From the NCBI GenBank assembly GCA_963575745.1, contig CAUYUJ010000888.1, positions 17,501 to 81,500 of the forward strand: a stretch of 64,000 nucleotides of DNA, given 5' to 3'. Under the pieces are notes generated by a model. That model was given only the letters and a program-made list of their open reading frames with translations, was not told where the DNA came from and did not search any database. The number at the start of each line of letters is the position of its first letter. Position 1 is the first letter of the stretch. This stretch comes from Prorocentrum cordatum. Its lineage: Eukaryota; Sar; Dinophyceae; Prorocentrales; Prorocentraceae. Below are positions 1 to 9,885 of the stretch, one piece after another. The translations under genes were made by a program, and so were the position numbers.

Positions 1-700
1 ACCAAAGCACCCATTACTCAACAGCCTCCGTTCCCAACGCATCACACAATGCGAAACAGCTTCCGTCTCCAGTTCAACAGGCTTCACCCCGAGTGCAATT
101 TGAAATTCAATGTTACTCAAAAGTATTCGTCTCCAACGCACGCCCAACATTCAACATCCTCCATCTCCAACACAACGCCAAACACCCAGCAGCCTCCACC
201 TTCGTTGAAATTTCACGACACAGTCGTACCCAATAGCCTCCGTCACCAACACAATACCCAACACTCAAACCCAATAGCCTCCGCCCCCGCCTCCAACAAC
301 ACCAAATATCCAAATGTCTCCATTCCATTTGCAATTCCAAAATACACTCATGCACAATAGCCTCCGCCTTGAACGCAACACCCAGTACAAAGAAGCCCCC
401 GTGTCCAATGCAGCGCCCAATACTCGGCGGCCTCCGTCTCCGACACAACGTTCAATACCCATTGGCCTCCACCACAAGTGTAATTTATGAACACCATCCG
501 GTTCAAGAGCTACCGTGCCCAACTCCACACCCAGTACTCAACGTTTGTTTCCAACACAGCAAACAAATATTCAACAGTTTCCACCCCACGTATAACGTTT
601 AACCACAATCCTACTTGACAGTTGCCGTCACCGACACAAGGTTCAATAGTCGATTGTTTCCGTGTCCGCCGAATCAACACCCAACAATCAATTGCCTCCA
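1..700. repeat. Degenerate tandem repeat with a CAACAGCCTCCG-type core
   Basis: A short motif of the form CAACAGCCTCCG followed by TCTCCAACACAACGCCCAA-like sequence recurs about every 40-50 bases, for example near 19, 54, 155, 189, 232, 278, 356, 428 and 463, with heavy divergence. ORFs here on both strands are low-complexity Pro/Thr/Gln or Arg/Trp/Gly translations of the repeat, and I read none as a gene. The array seems to fade out after about 700. Confidence 0.6.
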
Positions 701-1395
701 CCGCCATCGCAATTTAACCATACAGTGTTCTTTAACAGCCTGGGTCTTCAAATACCGGTTTCGTCTTCTGGCGTTCCAGATACCTCCAAGAACATTCCTT
801 TGTATACAGACGCACGCACACACACATATATAGAGAGAGCAGAGACTAACTTGAGTAGGAAACAAGTCGTTTGCTCCTGCCCAGCACCAGGACACAGCCT
901 TTCTTCGCGAACAATTTGCTGGGTCTTCTCTGCTGTAATGAATTCTACGAGACTCCTGACTGGAGGCGTCCGATGTACTACTGCAGGCGTGAGGGGTGCG
1001 GACGGGCGCAGCAAAGATGGTGACCCAGGAGTTCGCTTTGGACCCCAGTCGGCCTCCATCCCCGCGGGCGTTGTCCTTTGCAGCACAACGAGCGAATTGC
1101 CCACCGCTCTGCGAGGGGAGACGAGGCGAGGCCAGGGGGCGCGAGCAGCGGCGGCGCCTCCTCCTCGAAGCGGGGGAAGGAGACAGACGGGCCTACGTAC
1201 CTAACAGAGGCTGGTGCGGGCCGCTCAGCAGAGGGAGGCGTCGCCGTCCAAAAGTTTCTGAATAACGGATTTTCCTCCCCAACGTGTTCGGGCATGGCCA
1301 GCTTCTCCGGGTCAGTGCTCTCCCTGTCGGGAACATTATTGGGGCACTTCCATGCGCGATGGTGCACTATTGTGTCGGGTTGCTTGCGAAATACG
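701..1395. other. No recognisable gene
   Basis: Apart from a short CA/TA/GA stretch near 815-838 I see nothing identifiable. Overlapping ORFs on both strands read as low-complexity Arg/Pro/Gly peptides without domain motifs. Confidence 0.5.
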
Positions 1396-1415
1396 CACAC
1401 ACACACACACACACC
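1396..1415. repeat. (CA)n microsatellite
   Basis: An uninterrupted dinucleotide run of about 20 bases in otherwise GC-rich sequence. Confidence 0.9.
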
Positions 1416-1945
1416 ACATGTGTGAGATGTCCCGCAGTGCGGCGTCCCAGAACCATCTCCAGTGGCACCCGGGCCCGACATACGGCCCCCGAGGGCCAGA
1501 GCCGAAGAAAACAAAACGCGAGGACTGAAACAGATCATCTCGTCAGGGATTCCGGCCTCCAGGGCCTCATCGGGGGCCCTTTTGGACGTGACGGGGTCAC
1601 CTGGGGCCGTCGGGGGGCCACTTTGGGCGGCCATGGAGACGTATTGTGGCCATAGTGGCACCTCTTGCGATCCTGTCGGCCCTCTCGCAGGCGTCTCTGG
1701 ACCGTTGTGGAGGCAGCGCTTGCAATGTTGGAGGCGGTATGCAGTCCACACTGGGCGGAAAGGGCCTGCGCCTCCCACCGCTTCTGAGTTCCCAGGGTAG
1801 CCCCAGCGGGTGGCGCCGGACGGCGGCCGCTCGGGAGGGTCCGTGCACCCCCCCCGGGACGCGCGCGACTAGGCGCGGCGGACGGACGTCACCCGAGACC
1901 CCAGGGGCCTCCGCGAACGTCCGCGAGCCTTCGAAGCTCAGGAGG
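1416..1945. other. No recognisable gene
   Basis: GC-rich sequence with open but domain-less frames on both strands. I see no repeat relationship with the rest of the window. Confidence 0.4.
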
Positions 1946-2112
1946 GGCAGAAACACGCAGACACAATTCATCGTCGATTCCCAGTAGAATATGGGAAAAT
2001 ATGGGAAGTGGGGGGGAAGACAGAACCCCAGAAAAGATGGGGGATCCTTTTAGTTGTGTGTATTTATTTGTGTGTCCCAGGGCCCCTTCATACGCTTCTG
2101 AAACCGCCTGGA
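1946..2112 (+). repeat. Dispersed repeat, copy 1 (relative at 41757-41925)
   Basis: About 160 bases running from a CGTCGATTCCC core through ATGGGAAGTGGGGGGGAAGA to GTGTGTATTTAT and a CCAGGGCCCCTTCA end. The same order of blocks, in the same orientation, recurs at 41757-41925. This fits two diverged copies of one mobile or duplicated sequence of unknown type. Confidence 0.7.
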
Positions 2113-2334
2113 CTGTACGAGTCACGTCGCTGTCGTCCGGGGGCGGCGGCGGCGGTCGACGGGGCCTGGAGGCGCCTGCGCTTCCTGGGGCGGCTACAGC
2201 TGCGGCCCTTCCTGCGCAGGGCGGGGCTCGCGCTGCCCAGCGCGCTGCAGCCCGGCGCCCAGAGGAGCACCTCGCAGGTCGATCGCTCCCCCCCAAGGCG
2301 GCAGCGCAGGCCAGAGTCCCGAACAGGCAGAAGC

Positions 2335-2440
2335 AGACGACGACGCTGACGACGACGACGACGCTGACGACGACGACGACGACGACGACGACGCTGACGA
2401 CGACGACGACGACGCTGACGACGACGACGACGACGACGAG

Positions 2441-2492
<52 letters not shown>
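2335..2492. repeat. (GAC)n microsatellite
   Basis: About 155 bases of GAC/GACGCT trinucleotides. Long poly-Thr or poly-Ser ORFs over it are translations of the simple repeat. Confidence 0.95.
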
Positions 2493-2493
<1 letters not shown>

Positions 2494-2634
2494 TCGCGGG
2501 CGTTCTCGTCGCGTCTCGGCGGTTTTCCAGCCTCGGGATGCCGTCCAGCAGCTGCGTCTCGCCGAGAGCGCCCTGGGCGTGCCCAGGTCAGCCCGCAAGC
2601 GGCCGCCTGAGGCCCGAGCTAGGACCCGAAAATC

Positions 2635-2884
2635 TTCAGTCGGGCCTGTCCCTCTACAGGGCGAATACTCAACATAAAATTGTTTGGTTTATACATATAT
2701 ATAAATAGATAAATAGATGAATAAAACAATATTTAATATATAGAAATAAAAATATCTAAAAAGAAATATGGGAACAATGTTTTACTATGTTTGAGCATTT
2801 TGGGAGCATTTTGGGAGTATGCTGGGGGGGTATGTTTCATTTTTCGGTCGAGATCCCCCTGTAGGGGGGACAGGCCCGACCTAA
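2635..2884. mobile_element. Short TIR element, copy A
   Basis: The left end reads TTCAGTCGGGCCTGTCCC and the right end is its approximate inverted complement (GGACAGGCCCGACCTAA). Arms of about 24 bases, running to a CTCTACAGG / CCTGTAGGGG core, flank an AT-rich interior of about 200 bases with no coding capacity. This is the architecture of a MITE-like non-autonomous DNA transposon. Three relatives are at 4363, 5674 and 40142. Its target duplication is not clear. It is the longest of the four because of an AT-rich internal stretch near 2690-2790. Confidence 0.7.
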
Positions 2885-3069
2885 CAAAACATCTGGAGAC
2901 CGTGGCGTCTCAACTGTTTCGAGCTCGGCGTTTTCGCCCGGCTTCGGGCCCTGGAGTCCTCACAGATCGGTTCGGTTCGAAGATTGTCGCCGAAAGATGG
3001 GGTCCAGGGCTCTGGCTGTGCTTTTTAACCATGTCGCATTCGGTCAAATTTCACCATTTCCGCATTTGA

Positions 3070-3615
3070 TCTTATTCGGCGTCGTCGTTGTCTTCGTCGT
3101 CGTTGTCGTCGAGGACGCTCTCGTCGTCGTCACGCACTCGTCGTCGTTGTTGTCGGCGTCGTCGCGGTCGTTTTCGTCGTCGTCGATGTCGTCGTCGCAA
3201 CCGTCGCGATTGTGTTCGGCGTCGTCGTCGTCGCGGTCCTCTTCGTCGTCGTCGTCGGAGCATTCGTCGTCGTCTTCGAGGTCGTCGGCGTCGTCGTCAC
3301 CGTCGCGATCTTCTTCGGCATCGTCGTCGTCGCGATTTTCTTCGGCGTCGCCGTCGTCGTCTTCGTCGTCGTCGCGGTTGTCGTCGTCGTCGCGGTCGCA
3401 TTCGTCGTCGTCGTCGCGGTCGCGGTCGTTTTCGTTGCGTCGTCACCGTCGTGATTTTCTTCGTCGTCGTCGCCGCGGTCATATTCGTCGTCGCCGCGGT
3501 CGCCGTCGTCGCGGTCGCCTTCGTCGTCGTCATGGCGGTCGTCGTCGGCGTCGTCGTCACCGTCGCGATTCATGTTCGCCGTCGTCGTCGTCGCCGCGAT
3601 CGTCGCGATCTTCCG
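3070..3615. repeat. (TCG)n compound microsatellite
   Basis: More than 500 bases of TCG/TCGTCGCGG trinucleotides with interruptions. Long ORFs in all frames on both strands are simple-repeat artefacts (poly-Ser, poly-Arg, poly-Val, poly-Thr, poly-Asp). Confidence 0.9.
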
Positions 3616-3859
3616 AGGAGACACCCGCGCGCCGGCACCCAGGCCATCGGAGGGCCCGGCGTCTGCGCCCTGGTGGTTCCTCGGTGCGGCGCGCAGGGGT
3701 CCGCGGAGGAGGGGCCCCGGGTGCTCCTCCGCGGGCTCTCGGAGGCTGCTGGAAGTTCCTTGGGGGGGAGGTCCTCTTCCACGCCGCGCCGCCCTGACGG
3801 GCCACGAGCCTCCGCGAAAACCTCTGGCCCTCGGGCTGGGGCCGGGTCTCCAGCAGAGC

Positions 3860-4055
3860 GGGGGGGGGGGGAGGCGAGGAAGGAAACGGAGGAGAAGGAG
3901 GGGAGGGGGGGGAACGAGGATTGGGGGGAAGCGGGAGGGGGAAGAGGCAGGGGGAGCAGAGGGGGGCGTGGCAGGGGCAGGAAGGAGGACGGGAGGAGCA
4001 GGGAGGAGGCGGTGGAGGAGGAAAAGAAGGAGGAGGAGGAGGAGCACGAGCACCG
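3860..4055. repeat. GGA/GGGG-rich tract
   Basis: A polypurine (G/A) tract with AGG and GAGG units and long G runs. It could adopt G-rich or triplex structure. No coding meaning is inferred. Confidence 0.7.
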
Positions 4056-4146
4056 CCCGCACACAGCGGCGCTCGCGCACGACTTGCAGACCACCGCGGC
4101 GCTCCCCGCGCATCGCCTCCTCTCCTGCGCGTTGGCCATTTTTATT

Positions 4147-4299
4147 CATTCGAAAGGTCTTTGATTTTTTTTTGAGGGGGCCCAAAATCCTTTCATTCCT
4201 AAGTGTTCCATCCTGGGCCTCTTCCTGGCCACTGGAGGGCCGGGAACACTTAGAAACGAGCAGAATTAGAAATGAGCACGATTAGAAATGAACGACGTA
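4147..4299 (+). repeat. Stem-loop dispersed repeat, copy 1 (relative at 11087-11239)
   Basis: The core is a perfect 11-bp stem, CTAAGTGTTCC at 4199-4209 with GGAACACTTAG at 4243-4253, enclosing a GGCCTCTTCCTGGCC-containing loop. It is preceded by an AAGGTCTTTGATTTT block and followed by GAGCACGATTAGAA. The same arrangement recurs at 11087. The type is unknown; a SINE-like RNA or a foldback element are both possible. Confidence 0.65.
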
Positions 4300-4362
4300 T
4301 ACCTCCTCATCGTGTTCCTCATCCCCTTTCTCGTGACCCCCCACCTTCCTTCTACAGTGCTC

Positions 4363-4522
4363 TTAAGTCGGGCCTGTCCCTCTACAGGAGGAAAATTCAG
4401 AAATAGGTTTGAAAAATAGTTCGGGGACGATGTTTGATGATATTTGACTGTTTCTGGATATTGTTTGGATATGTTTTATGTGTCGTCCAAAATCCGCTTG
4501 CAGGGGGACATGACGGACCTGA
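4363..4522. mobile_element. Short TIR element, copy B
   Basis: The left end is TTAAGTCGGGCCTGTCCC followed by CTCTACAGG. The right end is CAGGGGGACATGACGGACCT, a mutated inverted complement. It is about 160 bases with an AT-rich interior and no ORF. It belongs to the family described at 2635, 5674 and 40142. Confidence 0.65.
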
Positions 4523-4635
4523 TTCTACTCGGGCTCTTCTGGGATCGACGCGGGGCTTGTTGAGGGGATAGGAGAGGTATCAGTGGTTCCAATGTTGATT
4601 AGACGGGGACTCACCCAGCTGAATCAAAATGGGCC

Positions 4636-4741
4636 ACGAATGCCCAGGTGGCTGAGGGGGGTCAACGATCCAGGCTGATCAAGTGGGCTCCGCCCACTTG
4701 GCGGATTCATCGAGCCCCCCTGAGCCACCCGGGGCATTCGT
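4636..4741. repeat. Foldback repeat, copy 1 (relative at 12150-12247)
   Basis: The outer arms ACGAATGCCCAGGTGGCTGA and its near inverted complement (ending GGGGCATTCGT) close a long hairpin. An inner perfect hairpin AAGTGGG-CTC-CGCCCACTT sits off-centre. A conserved flank follows, with CCCTTTAGCAACCCC near 4770. The same design is seen at 12150-12247 with different outer sequence. Confidence 0.65.
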
Positions 4742-5009
4742 AGCCCGCGGATAACCCCCCCATCCATCCCTTTAGCAACCCCTGGGCCGACCCAGATCCG
4801 TTGACGCATACAGCGAAGACGCTGAAATGCGGACGACTTCCGGCTCAAAGGGGGGGGGGGCGGGGGCTCTGGCTCCCCGGCCGCTCCTTGGCTCTTCAGG
4901 CCGGGGGACCTGCTCGTGGCCGAGAGGCCCACGAGAGGCCCACCTTGGCCAGAGAAGCCCTCCTCGTCCCGTCTCCACCGCTCCTGCTGGCAGCACGATG
5001 ATCAGCGAG

Positions 5010-5172
5010 CGAAGACCGGTATAAAATAAAGTTTTTCGCTGTCGGGGGCGCCTGTCCTTGGGCGGCTGGAAAGTTTATACCCCTACGGTGCCACCGTAAG
5101 AGTATAAACTTTCCAGCCTCCCAGGGACAGGCGCCCCCGACAGCGAAAAAGTTTAGTTTATACCGTTCTTCG
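5010..5172. mobile_element. 163-bp near-perfect palindrome (foldback/MITE-like)
   Basis: The sequence reads almost as its own reverse complement around a centre near 5091. The ends are GCGAAGACCGGTATAAA and TTTATACCGTTCTTCGC, with inner blocks TCGCTGTCGGGGGCGCCTG and CTGGAAAGTTTATAC each present in both orientations. There is no coding capacity. Outer-arm divergence is confined to a few bases, so it looks recent or selected. It could be a palindromic MITE or a large inverted duplication. Confidence 0.75.
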
Positions 5173-5356
5173 CCCGTTTAAGATGACTGCAGACGAAACT
5201 TGCCGAGGTGGTGGGAGAGAGAGCTCCGGCGCGACGTGGAGGTCACCAAGGAGAGCTTCGACCGGAAGCACCGTTACCATGTGTCCGCCCCTCTGTAGGG
5301 AGCACGAGAGGCCAGGCAGGGAGAGAGAGCGAGACCGAGAGGCTGACAGGGTGAGC

Positions 5357-5358
5357 AG

Positions 5359-5410
<52 letters not shown>
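5357..5410. repeat. (TA)n(GA)n microsatellite
   Basis: About 25 bases of TA dinucleotides pass directly into a GA/CAGAGA tract. GA-rich purine sequence continues to about 5590. Confidence 0.9.
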
Positions 5411-5425
<15 letters not shown>

Positions 5426-5638
5426 AGAAGCAAAATATTCAGAGGGAGAGAGAAAGACATGGAGGGAGGAAGGCAAAGGGAAAAGGGTGCGGTGGAAGAT
5501 GGCAGCAGATGCAGAGAGGGCGTGTGGGAGAAGGAGAGAGGAAAAGGCAGAGAAAAAGAGAGAGAGAGAGAGCAGGCAAGCAGACCGAGACAGACGAGCA
5601 CGGACACTGACGAAGGCAGATACTTTGGCAGAGACGTT

Positions 5639-5871
5639 GACAGGCGGAACACATACAAAAACAGCCGCTACAATTGAGTCGGGCATGTCTCTCTACAGGG
5701 GGAACATTAAAAATAGTCAAAAAATAATCAGGGGACGATCATGTTTTACTTTTTGGGGGTGAAGTTCGGGTATTTTTGATTTTTCGCCCGTAATCCCCCG
5801 TAGGAGGACATGCCCGACCTAAGGCTTTGACGGGGACGCAGACAGGCGGAACACATACAAAAACAGCCGCT
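5639..5871. repeat. 31-bp direct repeats flanking TIR copy C
   Basis: A 31-base sequence (starts GACAGGCGGAACACATAC, ends AACAGCCGCT) is present at 5639-5669 and again, apparently identical, at 5841-5871. The two copies bracket TIR element copy C, asymmetrically: the left copy is 4 bases from it and the right copy about 18. They may be units of an older tandem repeat, or the result of a rearrangement. Confidence 0.75.
5674..5822. mobile_element. Short TIR element, copy C
   Basis: The ends are TTGAGTCGGGCATGTCTC and its complement (GACATGCCCGACCTAA), enclosing about 100 AT-rich bases. The variant CATG in both arms (CCTG elsewhere) shows the two termini co-vary within this copy. No ORF. Confidence 0.7.
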
Positions 5872-6074
5872 GCGACGTCGATCCATCCGACGAACAGACA
5901 GACAATCGACAGGCGACGAATCGTTGTCACCAGCAAGGGCTCAGCAGCGCTCTGCTCCGACGCCGCAGAGTTGCACCAGAAGCTGACCACCGCACTGCAA
6001 GCAAGGGCACGCCGGCAACTTGCCATCACACCGAACGAGAAAGTCGAAGAAGAAAAAACGCCAGAAACATAGAC

Positions 6075-6175
6075 TGTTTGCGTTTCGCGCGGATTTCTGG
6101 GAGGCGCGCGGGCCCCCCTGGCGGCGCCTCCGGGGCTTCAGCGCAGATCCAAGAAATCCGCGCGGAGCGGCAAAC
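6075..6175. repeat. Foldback sequence with GC-rich centre
   Basis: The arms are GTTTGC, a short spacer, then CGCGCGGATTTCT on the left, with AGAAATCCGCGCG, a spacer and GCAAAC on the right. Together they can form a 19-bp interrupted stem over a GC-rich loop of about 50 bases. I saw no second copy. Confidence 0.5.
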
Positions 6176-6334
6176 GTTTATCTTTATGCCGTTTGTTCCT
6201 CTTCTAGAAAAGTCCTGGGCTGATACCAGAGCAGTTCAACCTCAGCTCTCGAGCCCGTTCGGGTGACCAGCCGCTCCAGCCCCACGAGCAGTCAAGTGCC
6301 CGCACAATGGCCCCGCCCGGCTGCGCAGACCTAC

Positions 6335-6368
6335 GAGGAGGAGGAAGAGGAGGAGGAGGAGGAGGAGG
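6335..6368. repeat. (AGG)n microsatellite
   Basis: A short AGG trinucleotide run abutting the dispersed repeat at 6369. The second copy of that repeat at 39.8 kb abuts a CCT tract in the equivalent position and orientation. Confidence 0.85.
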
Positions 6369-6712
6369 ACCAGTGTAAACCCAAGAGGCATCAACGATGC
6401 TGGAATAAATCCTCCCTCCGAGTTCCCTCTTCCTAGGCCCCTACAACGGTTCAAATCCATTGAGGGAATTGCCTCGTTGGAAGACAACCGTTTGAAGACC
6501 CTGCAGCATGCGGAAACAGTGTTCTCGGGATTCCAAAGCCACGGATCAACCTGACTGTTGCGTGTTGACGATCCAGAATCGTGACAGAACGCCATTCCTG
6601 GGACTTCAGCACAGCGAATCAACGTAACTTTTGCGCCCGCGTAATCTTGAATCCTCTCAAACACAATTTCTGGTACGCTGATGATTGGAATCCGTGAAAG
6701 CTTTGCAATTTG
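6369..6712 (-). mobile_element. Dispersed retroelement-like repeat, copy 1 (relative at 39480-39822)
   Basis: Read on the minus strand this is about 340 bases ending ...GGTTTACACTGGT and then (CCT)n. The plus-strand sequence at 39480-39822 has the same blocks in the same order (TTACGTTG, AAGTCCC, GGTTGATCCGTGGC, GTTGTCTTCCAACGAGGCA, GGGCCTA) and the same CCT tail. A 3' microsatellite tail is typical of some LINE/SINE families, so a truncated or non-autonomous retroelement is the likeliest reading. Its class is not proven. Confidence 0.6.
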
Positions 6713-7501
6713 TTCAAAGGAATGCGACTTTATAGACGCGTCCGACTCCGAGCTGGATGAGGTTTCCGTTGGGGCTCACGTGCTGGTCGTGTGCGGGGCA
6801 GGGCCAGGCGCAGGCTCGGCGGAAACCACTGCATGCTCTGCCTCACCGCCTGCGCTGGCCCGCAGCGAGGCGACCTTGGTCTACCTGGAGGCGCACCCCG
6901 CTGCTGTCTTAAGGGGGAACGGCGAGGCGGAGGCCGAGGAGGTGCGCGAGGAGGATGCGTTTGAGGAGGAGTCCGAGCTCTCGGACGCGGAGCACGTGCA
7001 CGACGGAGCGGCGGGCGCCGCCCTCGTGCTTGGCACGGCGCACGCCGACATTGGTGCCAGCAGAGGGGGGGAGGATGGCTCGGAGTGTGCTGTGTACTCC
7101 GAGGACCTCTCCTGCCCCTCCGACTCGGGAGCTGCCGCGATCGCCAGGGAGCTCGGGGTTTCGGAGGAGGTCGAGGCCTACCTGGCGGATCTCGATCGTG
7201 TTGCTCGGGAGGGGGTCGAATCACTCCGCATGAAGTCGAGGCGATTGCGTCGCTCGCTTCGGAAGGGGTGGCGGCGATCGAGAGCATGTTCGAGGAGGCA
7301 GGTGAGACGGACCTTCGCGACAACATGGGGCACGAGGCCGAGGCGGAGGTGTTGCTCGACGCGTTGGGCCTTCCTGGCGGCGTGGCGCACGCTCCGTGGC
7401 AGCCCCATGTGCTAGTGTGCGCTATGGAGCCGAGGCGACAGGCCTGGCTCCGCCATCAAATTGCGGCCTCGGAACTGGCCCATCTGGCGGAGGTGCCCTA
7501 G
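6681..7501 (+). pseudogene. Acidic protein fragment of unknown function, frameshifted
   Basis: Two overlapping open frames appear to be one broken coding stretch. The first (6681 to about 7212) is rich in Glu, Asp, Ala and Ser and includes ELGVSEEVEAYLADLD. The second, in another frame, continues with HEVEAIASLASEGVAAIESM and ends LAEVP at 7499, followed by the stop. The change of frame falls at a run of five G near 7208-7212, so one inserted or lost base would explain it. I recognise no domain; the helices look amphipathic and acidic. The start lies inside the dispersed repeat at 6369-6712, so the true 5' end is unknown. It could be an exon remnant, a retroelement fragment or chance coding potential. 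Confidence 0.3.
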
Positions 7502-7889
7502 CGCTGGTTCCAGCGAGCGTGAGTGGCCTCCGCTCGCTGAAGGAAGTGATTTGCCGCCGCGCGACCCCGCCGGGCGCGGCCCGCGCATACCGTTCGGAGG
7601 CGCCAGCGACCTGGCGCAGGCGCGGGCCAGGGGCCTGGAGGCGCGAGGCTCGCGGGCGGCGGCGGCCCGCGAGGGCGGCGGGGGCGTGGCCCGCGGCCCG
7701 CGGGAGGAGTTCGTATGCACGCACGGGCCTCTCGGGGCCCTCGAAGAGTTAAAACCTCCACCGTATTGCCAAGGCGCTATGATGAGGACCACCGTGGGTT
7801 CCGGAGGGGCTCTGCTTACTGGGCCGCTCCTCAGGTCAGGGTTCGAGAGAGCCTGTCCGCGGCCGAGGCTCGGCGTGACCAGGAAAGCT

Positions 7890-7989
7890 CTTCCTCCCTC
7901 TCCTCCTCCTCCTCCTCCTCCTCCTCCTTCTCCTCCTCTCCTCCTCCTCCTCCTCCTCCTCCTCCTCCTCCTCCTCCTCCTCCTCCTCG
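7890..7989. repeat. (CCT)n microsatellite
   Basis: About 100 bases of CCT trinucleotides with few interruptions. Confidence 0.95.
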
Positions 7990-8640
7990 CTCCGCATATA
8001 GCGCCCCTCAAGGTAGCGCGATGGCTGCACCGAACCGACCGGACCGTCCGTGGGCGGAGCGCGCACCACGTTCTGGTTCTGCCACGACATCCCGATACCC
8101 TTGAGGGGCCGCACCGCGACACGACTCCAGCTCCAGGGGCTCCGCCTGTGATCTCGACCGTTTCCAAGGCGTCGCTCGCATTGCTGACGACACGTAAAAG
8201 AGCCAGGACTCGAGCTAAACGGTGGGTTGGCAATGCTGTGGACCGTTTTTGTTTTGATTTCGTTTCGCAGCAAAGGCAGAACGAATACATAACAAAGGAA
8301 TAAAGAAAACAAACCGAAAACGAAAAACACTGTTTAGTTCGAGCCCTGACGAGAGCAGTATAGACAGCCACCTCTTTCGCCCCCCTGCTGAAGCCTCATC
8401 ACGCTTCTCTTCGTCCCTCGGCCGCATCGGCTGTCATACAGACGGTTTCCTGACAGTCAGCAATCATGGCGACCCCACGGGTCGACAGTCTTGTGGGCAG
8501 CCTAGCTTGAGTCAGCGCATCGGCATCGGCATGGTCAACTAATGATGTCTACGACGCACCCCGTCCAACTCCGACTCCAGCAGCTCCAGCAGCGGCGCAT
8601 TGAGCGAGCCGTCCGGGACGCCAGTTAAGCGGACGGCCTC
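7990..8640. other. No recognisable gene
   Basis: Mixed sequence with an AT-richer patch (8230-8330) and open frames without domain motifs. Nothing can be assigned. Confidence 0.4.
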
Positions 8641-8649
8641 CTCGAGCTT

Positions 8650-8905
8650 CGGGGGTCTTGAATCTCGACCCTCGATCCTCGACCCCTCGACCCTAGACCT
8701 TCAACCCATCGAGCCTCGACCCTCGACCCCTCGACTCTCGATCCTCGCTCCTCAAAGCCATTGACCCCTCGACACCTCGATCCTCGAGCCTTCGATCCTC
8801 GATCCTCGACCCTCAAGCCATCGAACCCTCGACTCCTGGGCCCTCGATCCTCGACCCCTCGAGAGTCGATCCTCGATCATCGGGAAGGGTCTCCTCGACC
8901 CTCGA
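8650..8905. repeat. CTCGACCCTCGATC minisatellite
   Basis: Seven- to eight-base units of the form CTCGACC / CTCGATC repeat for about 250 bases. The unit contains TCGA palindromes. Confidence 0.85.
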
Positions 8906-9015
8906 TCCCCAGTCGCCGATGTGGTTTGTTCCATCTGCGGCCCCAGAAGTCCCGACCACTTCCCCGGGCCCAGTTTTCCGCCCCAGATAAGCCGAGGAAA
9001 TACGCCCGCATTATA

Positions 9016-9105
9016 ATGAACACACACACAAGAAAACGAAACAGACAACACCAACAAACACCAACAACAACAAACACAACAACCATAACAACCACAACAA
9101 CAACT

Positions 9106-9148
<43 letters not shown>

Positions 9149-9251
9149 TAGCAGCAACGACAACAGCATTAATAGCATTAGCAACAAAAATACTATTAAC
9201 AACAACAACAACAACAGCAGCAGCAACAACAACAACAACGACAACGACAAT

Positions 9252-9315
<64 letters not shown>

Positions 9316-9480
9316 GCAGCAGCAGCAACAGCAGCAACAGCAGCAACAACAACAACAGTTACCAAAACAACGCAGTAGCAGCAACAACAGCACAACAACA
9401 ATCAACCAAACAAACAACCAACCAACCAACGAACCACAACAACAACGACAACAACAACAGCAGCAACAACAACAACAAAG
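9016..9480. repeat. (CAA)n compound microsatellite
   Basis: About 460 bases of CAA/CAG/CAT trinucleotides with short interruptions. Poly-Leu, poly-Val and poly-Cys frames on the minus strand are artefacts. Confidence 0.95.
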
Positions 9481-9519
9481 ACTACGGGTCGTCTAGCCTC
9501 GAGACGGGTCGGAGGTCGC

Positions 9520-9745
9520 TGCCCTTCGAGGGGCCGCTGCCAGCCGGAAGGCGCCCTGGCAGGGGTACACTCGGGCTGCTCGGGGATCCACCCTGGCAGG
9601 CGCCTTCGGGCTGCACACGGAAGCGCCCTGGCAGGCAGCTTCGGGCGTCCCAGGGAAGCGCCCCTGCAGGTGGCCTCGGGTGCCCAGGGAAGCGCCCTGG
9701 CGTGCCCTTCGGGCCGCCCGGGCGGGCAGTCTACCTGCCAGGGAA
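9520..9745. repeat. About 45-bp minisatellite (GGAAGCGCCCTGGCAGG)
   Basis: Four to five imperfect units containing AAGCGCCCTGGCAGG and CTTCGGGC, spaced about 45 bases, between 9530 and 9740. Confidence 0.7.
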
Positions 9746-9769
9746 CGCATTGGCGTGTTTCTGCGCTGG

Positions 9770-9885
9770 TAGGAGGAGGAGGAGGAGGAGGAGGAGGAGG
9801 AGGAGGAGCAGCAGGAGGGGCAGGAGGAGCAGGAGGAGCAGGAGGAGCAGGAGGAGCAGGAGGAGCAGGAGGAGGGGGGGGCGCC
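9770..9885. repeat. (AGG)n and (AGGAGC)n microsatellite
   Basis: AGG trinucleotides pass into an AGCAGG hexanucleotide phase. Confidence 0.95.

Noticed and set aside
3070-3615. Long Ser-, Arg-, Val- and Asp-rich ORFs over TCG, CCT, CAA and GAC tracts (also at 9016, 10523, 21535, 25953, 61675)
   Set aside because: They are translations of trinucleotide microsatellites and are open in several frames on both strands at once.
6430-6460. A GGTTCAAATCC sequence resembling a tRNA T-arm
   Set aside because: No acceptor stem or anticodon arm can be drawn around it, and it lies inside a dispersed repeat whose other copy has changed bases there.
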